NCBI GenBank assembly: GCA_035236585.1
Contig: CP141127.1
Span: 68,181,495 to 68,245,494 of the forward strand
DNA from: Warburgia ugandensis
Lineage: Eukaryota; Streptophyta; Magnoliopsida; Canellales; Canellaceae
Length of the DNA stretch: 64,000 nt
Reading direction: 5' to 3'
Shown in pieces: positions 12,490 through 24,600 of the stretch. A program made the position numbers and the translations under genes. The notes beneath the pieces are model-generated. The model worked only from the letters and a program-made list of their open reading frames with translations, was not told where the DNA came from and did not search any database. How positions within the stretch are numbered: position 1 is the stretch's first letter; each line of letters begins with the position of its first letter.

Positions 12490-15400
12490 TGTAATAAGCC
12501 CAATTTTTGTAATTGATTGAGAAAATCAATAAAGTTTGAGTTTTCAAAAATTGCAGGCTAGAATATTAGGTTACTAAAAATTCTCTTTTTATAGAGATTA
12601 AAACCTAATTTAAAAATTATAAATTATGAATGTACTTTAAAAATTGATCAAAATAACACTAAGTACGTTTATTTCCAAGTTAAAATGAAAAATCCCTAAT
12701 TTTCTCCTTTTTTATGAATAAAAGGGTAAAATGGTAATTTTACCCATAACCAAGATCTAATACCTCAATATTTAGAATGTACTTAGAAATACTATTCCAA
12801 TTCCACTAAGTACAATCAATTTTGAGTTCGGGGGAATAAACTAAATTTTTCTCCAAAAAAGGGCAAAATGGTCTTTTCACACCTCTGTAGGGCCCACAAT
12901 GGGCCCACAAATGAATCCAATGGCCAAAAAACATGTAATGAGTGTTCAAACCACTACTAGTTGATAGTGGAGAAGGAGGTGGCAATGGAGGATCCAATGT
13001 TAATTTAATATTCAAAAGAATTAAAACATAATTATTACAAGCAATTATAAAAAATGTAAAAACACCTATAAATACACCTCCAAAAATGTTCATTAAAATT
13101 GTCACAAAATCGTCTTGCTTACCCTAAAAAACCAGATCTATATTCCTTCCTGAATTTCCAAAACTCTTCCTGAATTTCCAAAACTCCCCAAAATCTCTCT
13201 TCTTTCACTTTCTCTCTCCTCTTTCTAGGTTGGAACAAGAGACCTAAATTCAATTAGGCACTCTATTCCAAATCAAAACATACAAATCTCACCATCCATA
13301 CAACCCTAGACTACCTTATCTACAAAACTCTCAAATCAATTTCAAGATCCAACGGTGCAATCAATGAAAAATCACAAAACGAGCGGTTATCGGGCTATCT
13401 TATCAACAAAGGAATATTTATTTAAAATTAGGCTGCAAATCTACATTTTTTCTCCAATCAGGTAGATGGAAACACTTCTTATACTTATTTCATATTATTT
13501 TATGTAAATTTTATTTTTCTAAAATTAGCTTTAGGTTAAAAATAATAAAAATCAAGTAAGAATAAGAAACCTTATTTTCTGGATGATGTAGGGCTCAGAT
13601 AGAAAATCTGGGCCATCCAATCAATCCACGTCCAAAATCCCTAGGGTAGAATTTTCAAGAAATTTTATAAAGTTTTGAGCCTTTGATTGAAGAGGAATTG
13701 ATTGGATAGTCCAAAACGGACTGTCCGATCTTCCAAATTAGATCAAGATCTTGGGATGCCACACAGAAATGCGCCCTACCGAAGCGTCTCCACCCACGCT
13801 TCAAATACGACGCCGTCTTAACAGAACGACAGCACAACAACACTGGTCCCGGGGGAGCATTTTACCGCTTGCATCCCCATGATGGGTACACGGCGACCAT
13901 TCCTCTCGACTGATCCTAGCCGTCCGTTTCGATGGGCCCAGATCAAATATGGACCCTCGGAACAACTGTGAACTTCAAAGTTCAATTGTGGAGTCATTTG
14001 AACTCCAAATTAAGATATGAAAGAAGGTATGGAAAGCATAATATTGATAAAAAAACATTCTAGAAACTTTCTGTTTTTAAGAATTAAGCTTCTAATTTTC
14101 ATGATCTGAGATGATTAGATCTTGGGGATCTAATGCAATGATGATATAAAGTTAAAATAAAGTGATATCCATGATTTATTTTAATAAATCTAAGATAAAT
14201 TGAGGGATCTACCTTTTATGGTAGAAAAACCCTAAAAATACAAAGGGACCCACTTGATCAAGGAGATCAAGCATGATCAAACCCTTGGGGTGGATTGAAT
14301 AAATGGGATTATGATGAAATCTAGTTAGATCATGGATTAAATGTGACAAAAACAAGAAGATATGATCTTTGGATCTTAATGGAGTAAAAGACCTAAATGT
14401 GATTAAAACCCTTGATCTAAAGGCAAAGATCTAAGATCCAATAGTTAGATCATAAGTAAAAGTTTCAAATAATCTTAATCTAATTAGTTTTATTGTCTTT
14501 TATTTGATAATAGAACTGTAAATGTGATTTATGTTAGAAATTAGGAAGCATGATAGTGTAATTCTTAAATTATAGCATGCTATGCTCTAAATGTTATTAG
14601 TTTGTTATTAGGTTGATAGATTTAATTATCTTAGGGCAATGTTAGTTTAAATTTGAAGTCTAAGCATGATTCCATTAGATCAGTAGTAAAATTTTATGCA
14701 TTTCATAACTTAGGAGCATGCTACTTTAAGTATACTTTTATTTCATTAATTTACGAAGGAAGCATGTTAGTGTAAAATGTTGTTAAAATTATATTAGATT
14801 TATGCTTTAAAGTTTATGATTTATTTATTATCAAAATTTAGTAGTTGATTCAAATGTTAAGTAGTTGTTAAGATATAATGAGCATAAATCACCAAAATTG
14901 TAAACTAATGGAATATAGAGATTCATGGACAACTAGGATGAGTGAATGACTTTGACTTAATATTAGTAAGGGCTATAGTTAGTAAGACAATATAGGGATT
15001 ATCAAATCCTTGGCCCAAACTAGGAGAATAATAAACCCCATGAATGACATTTTAAACATTCATGGATTTAATTAAAATCTACTAGAAAGAGTACTTAGGG
15101 TTAAAATGCTCATAGAAACCTTATGAAAGGTTGAGCTAAGGTAACTCTAGTGAATGCTAAACATGGTGGTTAAGGGGGTTCTCTAATAGAGCCTCACTTT
15201 TCCCCTACCTTCCATTGATGTTTGTGAGGTCTAAATACCTCCTTACATGAGGATGAAGTAACCACTTTGTGTTCAACCATTCAACGAGTAAGCCTTAGCT
15301 AATTGGAAATAAGAGGAGCAGTCTAGACTTAGGATAAAATAAGTTATCTTCAACGAGTAAAACATTAACTAGTTGAATAATAATAATAAGAGCATAAAAG

Positions 15401-17102
15401 GTTAGTAAATTATCTAACCCTAATAAAAATTGTAAGTAAGATGAGGATGATCAAACAAGATCCATGGGATCTTGAATGACCAAGAACAATAAAAAGAAAT
15501 AAATACTTCTTGATGATATATATATATTGCTTGCAACTTAGATCAAATAGAAGATTTGAACCCTTGATCAAATATGATTCAAAGAAGAGAACTAAGATCA
15601 TCCTCCTTAGGGATGATCAAACAACTAAACTTAGATTAAAGAAAAATTAGATGATAGAAGATCTAAGCTCTTGATCTTTATCAATAAGTATAAATTGTTG
15701 ATCAAAGGATCTATGAAAGATCAAGATCAAAGAAAGGAATATACATAGACTTAGAATAGAAAATACTTAGATCTCAAAGATTAAAAGATCATTCTAATCG
15801 TCATATATATTGATCAATAGGATAGACACTATTTGAGGAAGATATATCATGATAGGATAAAAGATCTAAATCCTTTATGTCAAAGGACAAGATTAGACAA
15901 AGAATATAGATAGGATTATTCATATTGTATATATATTGATAGTATGTATGGATTTAAAGATTACATACATCAGTCAAGATCATGGAAGATTGGAAGAGAT
16001 GGATCATTACTTGAAGGTAAGAGGATTTTATGAATGCATCTGCATGGGATGTACATGTTTAATATATGATTTTATGTTGAAAAGTGCAATGTTAATACTT
16101 GTATTAAACCCCCTGAAATCCTTATGATCCAACCAAACACACATGAAGTGGTTAAGTTAGAATTGAGGAAAAGACTCTAAGTGAATATGAAACTAGAAGA
16201 TATTCGAGCCCTAAGTAAACATACATATTGTCTGTTACGTATGAAACCTATTTTATATACAAGCATGGAGGCTTGAGGTTTTGTTTTAAATAGGCATAAG
16301 CTTGGGGATGCTATGCTAGGGGAGTTATGAGGGTTTGGCCACTCGCTTCCCGAAATTTGATGATATGATGATACCTTGCCCTATGAGAGGTTAAAAGTAG
16401 GGTGGGGCAATTATGGGAAGGCTATCATTGTGAAAGTTCTGTCTCCCCATATAGGCAGTGACACAATATTTTCCACCGTAATAACAGTGGTGAACAGGGC
16501 AGTTATCCAAGTGCGCTAGTACAGATCAGACTACAGCATTGTAATCCTTTGATTATTTTGCACTATGATGCATATGAGATAGGCATAGTGAGATGTCTTA
16601 TGTTTTAGCATGGCGAAATGCCAGGTAATTGTATATTACCAGTATTTCCCAAGAATAGCTTGCTGAGATATTGTGAATGTTTGAATGTTTATAATATCTC
16701 AGATATAGAAAAGGAGAGTCATGAGCTCAAGACTAAAGAAGACTTGGGAGAATAATCATTAGCGTATACCCCTTGAAGACATATATTTTGTTTTGTTTGA
16801 GAGTGTTGTATTATAATGAGAGTTTCATTGTATGGTGAGCTTTGAGTTTTGGATTATGTAATTTAGACAAGTATTGTAGTGGATTTCGGCTGTACTATGA
16901 ACCACTGGATGGATTTTGAAATTTAATAAATGTATATTCTTTCAATGGAATTTTATCTTGTACAAGATGACTTGGGTTTTTCAAAACAAGTTATTAGGAA
17001 AAAAAATTCCGTTGCTTTGTTTTGAGAAAAAATTTTACTACTAAGGGCCCTTCCTTTGAAAAATGTATTACAAAATGTGTTACAAAAACCCGAGTCATCA
17101 CA
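12490..17102 (+). repeat. Element A 5' LTR (4.6 kb)
   Basis: The LTR begins TGTAATAAGCCC and ends CCGAGTCATCACA just before the primer site. It is very long for an LTR. The first 400 bp contain a two-copy block of about 147 bp (12628-12774 and 12775-12872) and an inverted repeat at 12724-12745 (arms GGGTAAAAT/ATTTTACCC). About 13.7-13.95 kb is a GC-richer island with several CG dinucleotides. From about 14.1 to 15.95 kb, GATC-containing words (AGATCT, TGATCA, GGATC) are very frequent. Short readings in it look like chance. Confidence 0.92.
12628..12872 (+). promoter_or_regulatory. Two-copy 147-bp block with hairpin in the A-family LTR
   Basis: Each copy has the same order of words: GAATGTACTT, then CACTAAGTAC about 25-30 bp later, then AATTTT(T)CTCC, then AAAGGG(T/C)AAAATGGT. 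The first copy ends in the palindrome at 12724-12745. The same doubled layout is seen at 21688-21930, in reverse at about 52460-52690, and more weakly at 63.55-63.8 kb. A role as duplicated promoter/enhancer sequence is inferred from its position in U3. Confidence 0.6.
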
Positions 17103-17103
17103 A

Positions 17104-17116
17104 TTGGTATTAGAGC
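17104..17116 (+). other. Element A primer-binding site
   Basis: TTGGTATTAGAGC follows the LTR end after one base. It is a one-base variant of TTGGTATCAGAGC, complementary to the 3' end of initiator Met tRNA, the usual primer of this lineage. Confidence 0.85.
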
Positions 17117-17233
17117 TATTCATCTAGTCACAGTACAGTACAAATATGTCCAAAGGAGAGATGATAATCCCATTTTAGATTAAGATAGAAATAGTTGTAT
17201 TGAATATTGATAGAAATTTTGGCTCATGAGTAG

Positions 17234-18330
17234 ATGCCACCAAAGAGAGTCATAAGGCAGACAACTCAAAATACTCCAGAAGACAATATAGAGAGATTAA
17301 CAATCAGTAATGTGGAAGAAATGGTAACAAGGGTATTAAGGAACCTTCTTCCTCACATTCAATAACCCCAAAGTTCATCACCTCTAGTAGAGATACCAAG
17401 TACTCAGGCTCAGGCTCAGCCTAAAGTGAGACACAATACACCAACACCAACACTAGATACTCCCATACAGGTACACGGTCAATCTTCCCTTGTACCAAGT
17501 GAAGAAGTTAGAAAGTCTCCATTAGCACCAGAAAAGGTTGACAAAATGACAGAGAGATTTCAAAAGATGGTTACGAGGTATAATGGCAAGGGCGAAGCTA
17601 AGAAGGCTTAGGAATGGATTTATGAACTAGAAAGGACTTTCAATGCATTACGTACTCCTCCAGAGTTGAAGGTTAAATTTTCCACCTATCTATTAAAACA
17701 TGAAGCTGCATTTTGGTGGAGATTAGCTAACAACACCCTCTTCTCAAATTCTGAAGATACTACATGGGAGGAATTTAAGGAAGTCTTCAAACACAAATAT
17801 TTCCCTTCTCGTGTACAAGCAAGAAAGCTGATAGAGTTTCTAGAACTAAGACAAGGGAAGATGTCAGTGGTAGAGTACAATAATAAATTCAAGCAGGAGA
17901 TTTGCAACTCATGTGTGTAACACTGAAATACACATAGTGAATTGATTCATAGAAGGGCTGCACCCAGGGCTGAAAGTAAGGGTACTTTGTACTAAACCCA
18001 CGACCTTGGAAGAATGTGTGGAAATGGCTCCCAAGTTTGAAGAAGAATACAAGAAGAGTCAAACCACCAAGTTTAGTGGAGGAGGAAACTATAACCTAAA
18101 GCCCTTCCAAAAGAATGAAAGACCTTGAAACAATTATAAGCCCCAAAGAAATCAAAGAAATAATGCACCAGGGTAAAATAGACGACCATGTCCAAGATGC
18201 AAAAAATTCCACCAAGGCAATATCTGCCATAGGCCTGGACAACAACAACCACAACATTTTCTGATCAAGCGCAATAATTGTGGGGAGTATGGACACATCA
18301 CCACCTACTATACCAAACCACTGGTGGTTA
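17234..18330 (+). pseudogene. Element A gag remnant
   Basis: The likely start is MPPKRVIRQTTQNTPEDNIE at 17234. The capsid core is readable at 17666-17920 (KVKFSTYLLKHEAAFWW, DTTWEEFKEVFKHKYFP and FLELRQGKMSVVEYNNKF), which matches the retrotransposon gag domain of Tekay/Del elements. A zinc-knuckle remnant (CNNCGEYGH) lies near 18270-18310. It would form the particle core that packages the RNA. It is broken at several points. Confidence 0.82.
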
Positions 18331-18429
18331 AGGAGGCAAAACAAAAAATTGCCCCTCAACACCAAGGAAGGGTCTTCACCATCACTGGCAACCAGGCTAG
18401 ACCATCAAACACTGTGATTGAAGTACATT

Positions 18430-18890
18430 ACTTGTAGCTGACAACTATGCCAAAGTACTGTTTGATTTTGGATCTACGCATTCCTTTATATCTTGCGTAT
18501 TTGCATCTAGTATACAGCTGTCAGTGAAAAACTTAGGATTTAATCTAGATGTAACAACTCTAGTTGGAAAAATAGTTAGATTACGAGAATACTTGCAGAA
18601 TGTACTTGTAGAAGTATTGGGTAAAAGAATGGACATAGACCTCATTTTACTGAACATGGTGGACTTTGACATCATACTGGGTATGGATTGGTTAGCAAAA
18701 TACTGGGTAGTAATGGACTGTCACAAGAAGAAAATCATATTTAGCATACCTGATGAGGAAGTATTAGTACTGTATGGGAAACACAATGACTTAGACAAAT
18801 CCATTATCTCAGGCTGTCAAACATATGTCCAAGGGGTGTCAGGCATTTCTAGCAACAGTAATTGCTTTGGATGTTGAACAACCCAGGATA
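18430..18890 (+). pseudogene. Element A aspartic protease remnant
   Basis: FDFGSTHSFIS at about 18462-18495 corresponds to the protease active-site region of gypsy elements. It is followed by NLGFNLDVTTLVGKIV, DLILLNMVDFDIILGMDWL (18640-18700) and VVMDCHKKKIIFSI. This is the standard Tekay/Del protease layout between gag and RT. It cleaves the polyprotein in living relatives; this copy is a fossil. Confidence 0.82.
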
Positions 18891-20240
18891 ACAGAAATTG
18901 AAGTAGTAAGGGAATTCCAAGATATTTTTGTAGAAGAAATTCTAGGATTAGCCCCACATAGAGAAATTGAGTTTACCATTGAAGTAATTCCTGGTACAAC
19001 TCCAATTTCTAAAGCACCTTATAGGATGGCCCCAACAGAGTTGAAAGAGTTGAAAGGTTAGTTATAAGAATTGTTAGACAAAGGGTTTGTTAGACCAAGT
19101 AGTTCACCATGGGGAGCACTGGTAATATTTGTGAAGAATAAGCATGGGTCTACAAGATTGTGCATTGATTATAGAATGTTGAATAGTGTCACAGTGAAAA
19201 ATAGGTATCCCTTACCTCGCATTGATGATCTCTTTGATCAACTCCAATCTGCTAAAGTCTTTTCCAAAATTGACCTTAGATCAGGATATTATCAATTGCG
19301 TATTAAGGATGAAGATATACCCAAGTCAGCATTCAGAACTCGGTATGGGCATTACGAGTTTCTAGTCATGTCTTTTGGGTTGACCAATGCACCAGTAGTG
19401 TTTATGGATCTGATGAACAAAATCTTCAAGGAATTTTTGGATAAAGTTGTGATTGTATGTATTGATGATATATTGATTTACTTTACTAGTATCAAGGAAC
19501 ATCAAGAACACTTACGAATTGTACTAAATACCCTCAGAACACATAAACTATTTGGTAAATTTAGTAAGTGTGAATTCTGGTTAGAGAAAGTCAATTTCTT
19601 GGGTCATGTAATTTTCAAGAATGGAGTAGAAGTGGACCCCACCAAGGTTGAAGCAATAATGAATTGGGAGAAACCTAAGACAATAGTAGAAATATGTAGT
19701 TTTCTTGTACTGGCAAGATACTATTGTAGATTCATTCAAGGATTTTCCCGTATAGCCCTTCCTTTGACTACATTGACTAGAAAAGGGGTACAATTCACTT
19801 GGACAAAAGAGTGTAAAAATAGATTTCAAGAGCTAAAGAAGAGGTTAACTACAACACTAATATTGACTTTGTCATCAGGAAGTAGGGGATATGAAATAAA
19901 CTATGATACTTCAAGCAAAGGGTTAGAAGGTGTGTTGATACAAAATGGGAAGGTCATTGCTTCTACATCTAGACAATTGAAGAAACATGAAATAAATTAC
20001 CCAATACATGATCTAGAATTGACAGCTGTAGTTTTTGCATTGAAAATTTGGAGACACTATTTGTATGGAGAAAAGTTCAGTGTATTCACAGATCATAAAA
20101 GTCTCAAAAACATCTTCACTCAAGCATATTTGAAAGGAGACAAAGAAGATGGATGGAATATATCAAAGACTATGATTTCACCATCCAATACCACCCTAAA
20201 AAAGTGAATGTAGGAGTTGATGCATTAAGTAGACCGCGAA
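18890..20240 (+). pseudogene. Element A reverse transcriptase and RNase H
   Basis: RT begins with the REFQDIFVEEILGLAPHREI block, then PYRMAPTELKELK. A long readable stretch from 19071 follows, with [67 protein letters not shown], the VCIDDILIY catalytic block and FLGHVIF. RNase H follows with [38 protein letters not shown] and [11 protein letters not shown]. Sequence and spacing are those of chromovirus RT-RNase H. It would copy element RNA into DNA. It is the best preserved part of the element. Confidence 0.93.
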
Positions 20241-21395
20241 GAGCTGTACTCAGAAACATCACCATTAAATCAGCTTTTGTAGAAAGAGTCCTTAAAGCCC
20301 AAGAAGGAGACACAGTAACTCAGGAATTGTGTAAAAAGATAGGATTTTGTAAGGGTATAGATGGGGGTATATGTTTTCAAGAGAGATTGGTGGTTCCTTT
20401 AAATACAAACTTGAGGAAAGAACTGTTAGAAGAAGCCCATCAGTTAAAATTTTTCATACACCCTGGGGTACAAAGATGTATTAGGATTTGAAAAGAAACT
20501 TTTGTGGGAAGGCATGAAAAGAGAAATAGGGGAATTTGTGGTTAAATGTCTAAATTATTAACAAGTAAAAGCTGAACACCAAAGACCAGCTAGAATGTTA
20601 CAAACACTAGAACTTCCAGAATGGAAATAGAGCAACATCACTATGAATTTTGTAGCAGGTTTGCCAAGGATCTGGGCAGGTCATGACATGATTTGGGTGA
20701 TTGTGGATAGGTTAATGAAGTTAGCACATTTTCTTCCAATTAAGCAGAACCAGTCAGTTGAGAGTCTAGTTAAGTTATACATCAAAGAAATAGTAAGTCT
20801 TCATGGGATTCCACTATCCATCATCTCTAAACAAACGGTCAATTAGAAAGGACTATATAGACTTTAGAACATATGTTGAGAGCATGTGCATTAGATTGGA
20901 AAGGGAATTGGGATGAACATCTTTCATTAGTAGAATTCATGTTTAACAATAGTTTTCAAGCAAGTATTGGTATGGCACCATATGAAGCATTGTATGGACG
21001 GCCATGTTGATCGCCAACCTATTGGAGTGAAGTTGGAGAAAGAAAGCTAATAAAGTTAGAATTAGTGGAACAATGTATAGACAAGGTTAGATTGATACAA
21101 AAGAGGTTGTTAACAGCACATGGTCGGCAGAAGAGTTATGCAGATAAAAGACATAGAAACCTGAAATTTGATGTGGGGGAGCATGTATTTTTGAAAGTGT
21201 CACTAGTCAAAGGAGTAATGAGGTTTGGAAGCAAAGAAAAACTTAGTCCTAGATTCATTGGTCCATTTGAAATCCTAGAAAGAGTTGGTCTAGTAGCTTA
21301 CAAATTAGCCTTACCACCCCAACTCTCAGAAATACACAGTGTCTTTCACATATCTATGCTATGAAAATACCTACAAGATGACACACATGTACTTC
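20240..21395 (+). pseudogene. Element A integrase remnant
   Basis: The N-terminal zinc-binding region is readable at about 20420-20550 (EEAHQLKFFIHPGVQR). The catalytic core is near 20640-21010 (MNFVAGLPRIWAGHDMIWVI, then VDRLMKLAHFLPIKQNQ and SLHGIPLSIIS, later FMFNNSFQASIGMAPYEALY). The C-terminal GPF/Y segment (FIGPFEILERVG, LPPQLSEIHSVFHISML) lies at 21250-21364. It would insert element DNA into the genome. It is broken at several points. Confidence 0.88.
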
Positions 21396-21404
21396 AAAGG
21401 GTGT

Positions 21405-21592
21405 TAAAGAGCTAAAGCTAGACCTAACCTTTGAAGAAAAGGTGATACGGATCTTGGACCGTAAGGAACAGAAGTTAAGAACCAAAACAATTCCACTTGT
21501 CAAAGTCCTGTGGCAACATCACTCTGTTGAGTAAGCCACATGGGAAACAGAAGTAGAAATGAGGAAGACACACCCTAGTCTATTTGATTAAG
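21405..21592 (+). pseudogene. Element A chromodomain
   Basis: After the integrase tail come VIRILDRKEQKLRTKTIP, LVKVLWQHHSVE and ATWETEVEMRKTHPSLF, ending just before the polypurine tract. This is the compact chromodomain of plant chromoviruses (usual form 'ILDR..K.LRNK.I..VKV.W..H..EEATWE.E..M...YP.LF'). In living relatives it is thought to direct integration to heterochromatin. It fixes the lineage as a chromovirus. Confidence 0.88.
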
Positions 21593-21630
21593 TTATTGTA
21601 TTACAAATTTCGAGGACGAAATTATTGTAA

Positions 21631-21640
21631 GGAGGGAAGA
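21631..21640 (+). other. Element A polypurine tract
   Basis: GGAGGGAAGA abuts the 3' LTR. It is preceded by TTTCGAGGACGAAATTATT, the typical upstream context in Tekay/Del elements. Confidence 0.85.
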
Positions 21641-24600
21641 TTATAATAACTCCAATTTAAAACTTGATTTAAAACTTATAAATTATGAATGTACTTGAAA
21701 AAACGATTGAAATGACACTAAGTACGTTTAATTCCAAGTGAAAATGAAAAATCCCTAATTTTCTCCTTTTCTATGAATAAAAAGATAAAATGGTAATTTT
21801 ACCCATAACCAAGATCTAAGACCTCAATATTTAGAATGCACTCAGAAATACAATTACAACGCGACTAAGTACGCTCGTTTCTGAGTTTGGGGGAATAAAA
21901 TGAATTTTTCTCCGAAAAAGGGCAAAATGATCTTTCCACACCTTTGTGGGGCCTACAAATGAATCCAACAGCCAGAAAATATGTAATGAGTGGTCAAACC
22001 ACTACTAGTTGATAGTGCATAAGGAGGTGGTAGTGGAGGATCCAATGTTAATTTAATATTCAAAAGAATTAAAACATAATTATTACAAGCAATTATGAAA
22101 AATGCAAAAACACCTCCAAAAATCCTCCAAAAATGTTCATTTAAAATTCACACAAAATCATCTTGCTTACCTTAAAAAACCAAATCTAGATTCCTTCTTG
22201 AATTTCTAAAACTCCCCAAAATCTCTCTTCTTTCACTTTCTCTCTCCTCTTTCTAGAGTGGAACAAGAGACCTAAATTCAATTAGGAACCTAGCTCCAAA
22301 TCAAAACCGACATATCCCACCATCCATATGACCTTAGGCTACCTTATCTACCAAACCCCCAATCAATTTCAAGATCCAACGGTGCAATCAATGGAAAATA
22401 ACGAAACGAGCGGTTATCAGGCTATCTTATCAACAAAGGGATATTTATTTAAAATTGGGTTGCAAATCTCCATTTTTCTCATACTTATTTCATGTTAGTT
22501 TATGTAAATTTATGCAAATCTATGAGTAGGTAGAAACACTTCTTATACTTATTTCATGTTAGTTTATGTAAATTTTATTTTTTTGAAATTAGTTTTAGGA
22601 TAAAAAAAATATGCCAACAAGTATGGATAACAAACCTTAATTTCTGGATGATGGAGGGCTCAAGTGGAAAATCTAAGCCATCTAATTGATTTAGAAGGGT
22701 CTAAAACCCTTAGGGTAGAATTTTTAAGAAAATTTATATAGTTTCTTTAATTGAAAAGGAATTGATTGGATAGTCTGGACTGTCCAATCTTCCAAATAAG
22801 ATTAGGATCTCGAGACGCCGCTGCGGGATGCCGCACGAAAATGCGCCCTGCGGGAGTGTCTTTGCACACACGCTCTGTGTGTGACACCATACAAATGGAA
22901 AGACTATACAAACAGCGCCGGTCCTGGGGGAGCGCATTACTACGTGCGTCCCGATGATGGGTGCGCCGTAACTATTTTGCGCTACTGATTCTAGACTGTG
23001 AACTTCAAAGCTCATTTGTAGAGTCATTTGAACTCTAAATTAAGATATGAAAGGAGCTATGAAAATTTGTAATGTTTATTTTCTTCTAAAACGATAATAT
23101 TGATAAAAACATTCTAGAAACTTTCCATTTTTAAGAATTAAGTTGCTAATTTTCATGATTTGAGATGATCAGATCTTAGAGATCTAATGCAATGATGATA
23201 TAAAGTTAAAATAAAGTGACATCCATGATTTATTTGGACGGATCTAAGATAAATTGAGGGATCTACATTTTATGGCAGAAAAAACTTAAAAATACAAAGG
23301 GACCCACTTGATCAAGGAGATCAAGCATGATCAAACCCTTGGGATGGATTGAATAAATGGGATTATGATGAAATCTAGTTAGATCATGGATTAAATGTGA
23401 AAAAAACAAGTAGGTATGATCTTTGGATCTTAATGGAGTAAAAGACCTAAATGCGAACCCTTGATCGAAAGGAAAAGATCTAAGATCCAATGATTGGATC
23501 ATGAGTAAAATTTTTTACTAATCTTAATCTAATTAGTTTCATTGTCTTTTATTTGATAATAGAATTGTAAATGTGATTTATGTTAGAAATTAGGAAGCAT
23601 GATAGTGTAATTCTTAAATTATAGCATGCTATGTTCTAAATGTTATTAGTTTGTTATTAGGTTGATAGATTTAATTATCTTAGGGCCATGTTAGTTTAAC
23701 TTTGAAGTTTAAGCATGGTTCCATTAGATTAGTAGTAAAATTTTATTTATTTCATAACTTAAGAGCATGCTACTTTACGTATACTTTTGTTTCATTAAGT
23801 TATGTTACATAGGAAGCATGTTAGTGTAAAATGTTGTTAAAATTATATTAGATTTATGCTTTAAAGTTTATGATTTATTTATTGTCAAATTTTATTAGTT
23901 GATTCAAATGTTAAGTAGTTGTTAAGATATAATGAGCATAAATCACCAAAATTGTAAACTAATGGAATATAGAGATTCATGGACAATTAAGATGAGTGAA
24001 TGACTTTGACTTAATATTAGTAAGGGCTATAGTTAGTAAGACAATATAAGGATTATCAAATCCTTGGTCCAAACTAAGAGAATAATAAACCCCATGAATG
24101 ACATTTTAAACATTCATGGATTTAATTAAAATCAATTAGAAAGAGTGCTTAGGGTTAAAGTGCTCATAGGAACCTCAAGAAAGGTTGAGCTAAGGTAACT
24201 CTAGTGAATGTTGAACATGGTTGATAAGAGGCTTCTCTAAAAGAGTCTCGCTCTTCTCCTACCTTTCGTTAACATTTGTGAGGTCTAAACACCTCCTTAC
24301 ATGAGGATTGAAGTAACCACTTTGTGTTCAACCATTCAGCTACTAAGCCTTAGCCAATTGGAAATAAGAGTAGTCTAGACTTAAGATGAAATAAGTTATC
24401 TTCGATGAGTAAAACATTAACTATTTGAATAATAATAATAAGAGCATAAAAGGTTAGTAAATTTTAACCCTAATAAAAATTATAAGTAAGATAAGGATGA
24501 TCAAACAAGATCCATGGGATCTTGAATGATCAAGAACAATAAAAAGAAATAAATACTTCTTGATGATATATATATATATATATTGTTTGCAACTTAGATC

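Noticed and set aside
17686-18675. Minus-strand open readings opposite gag and protease of element A.
   Set aside because: Shadows of the plus-strand coding frames, which carry clear gag and protease motifs.
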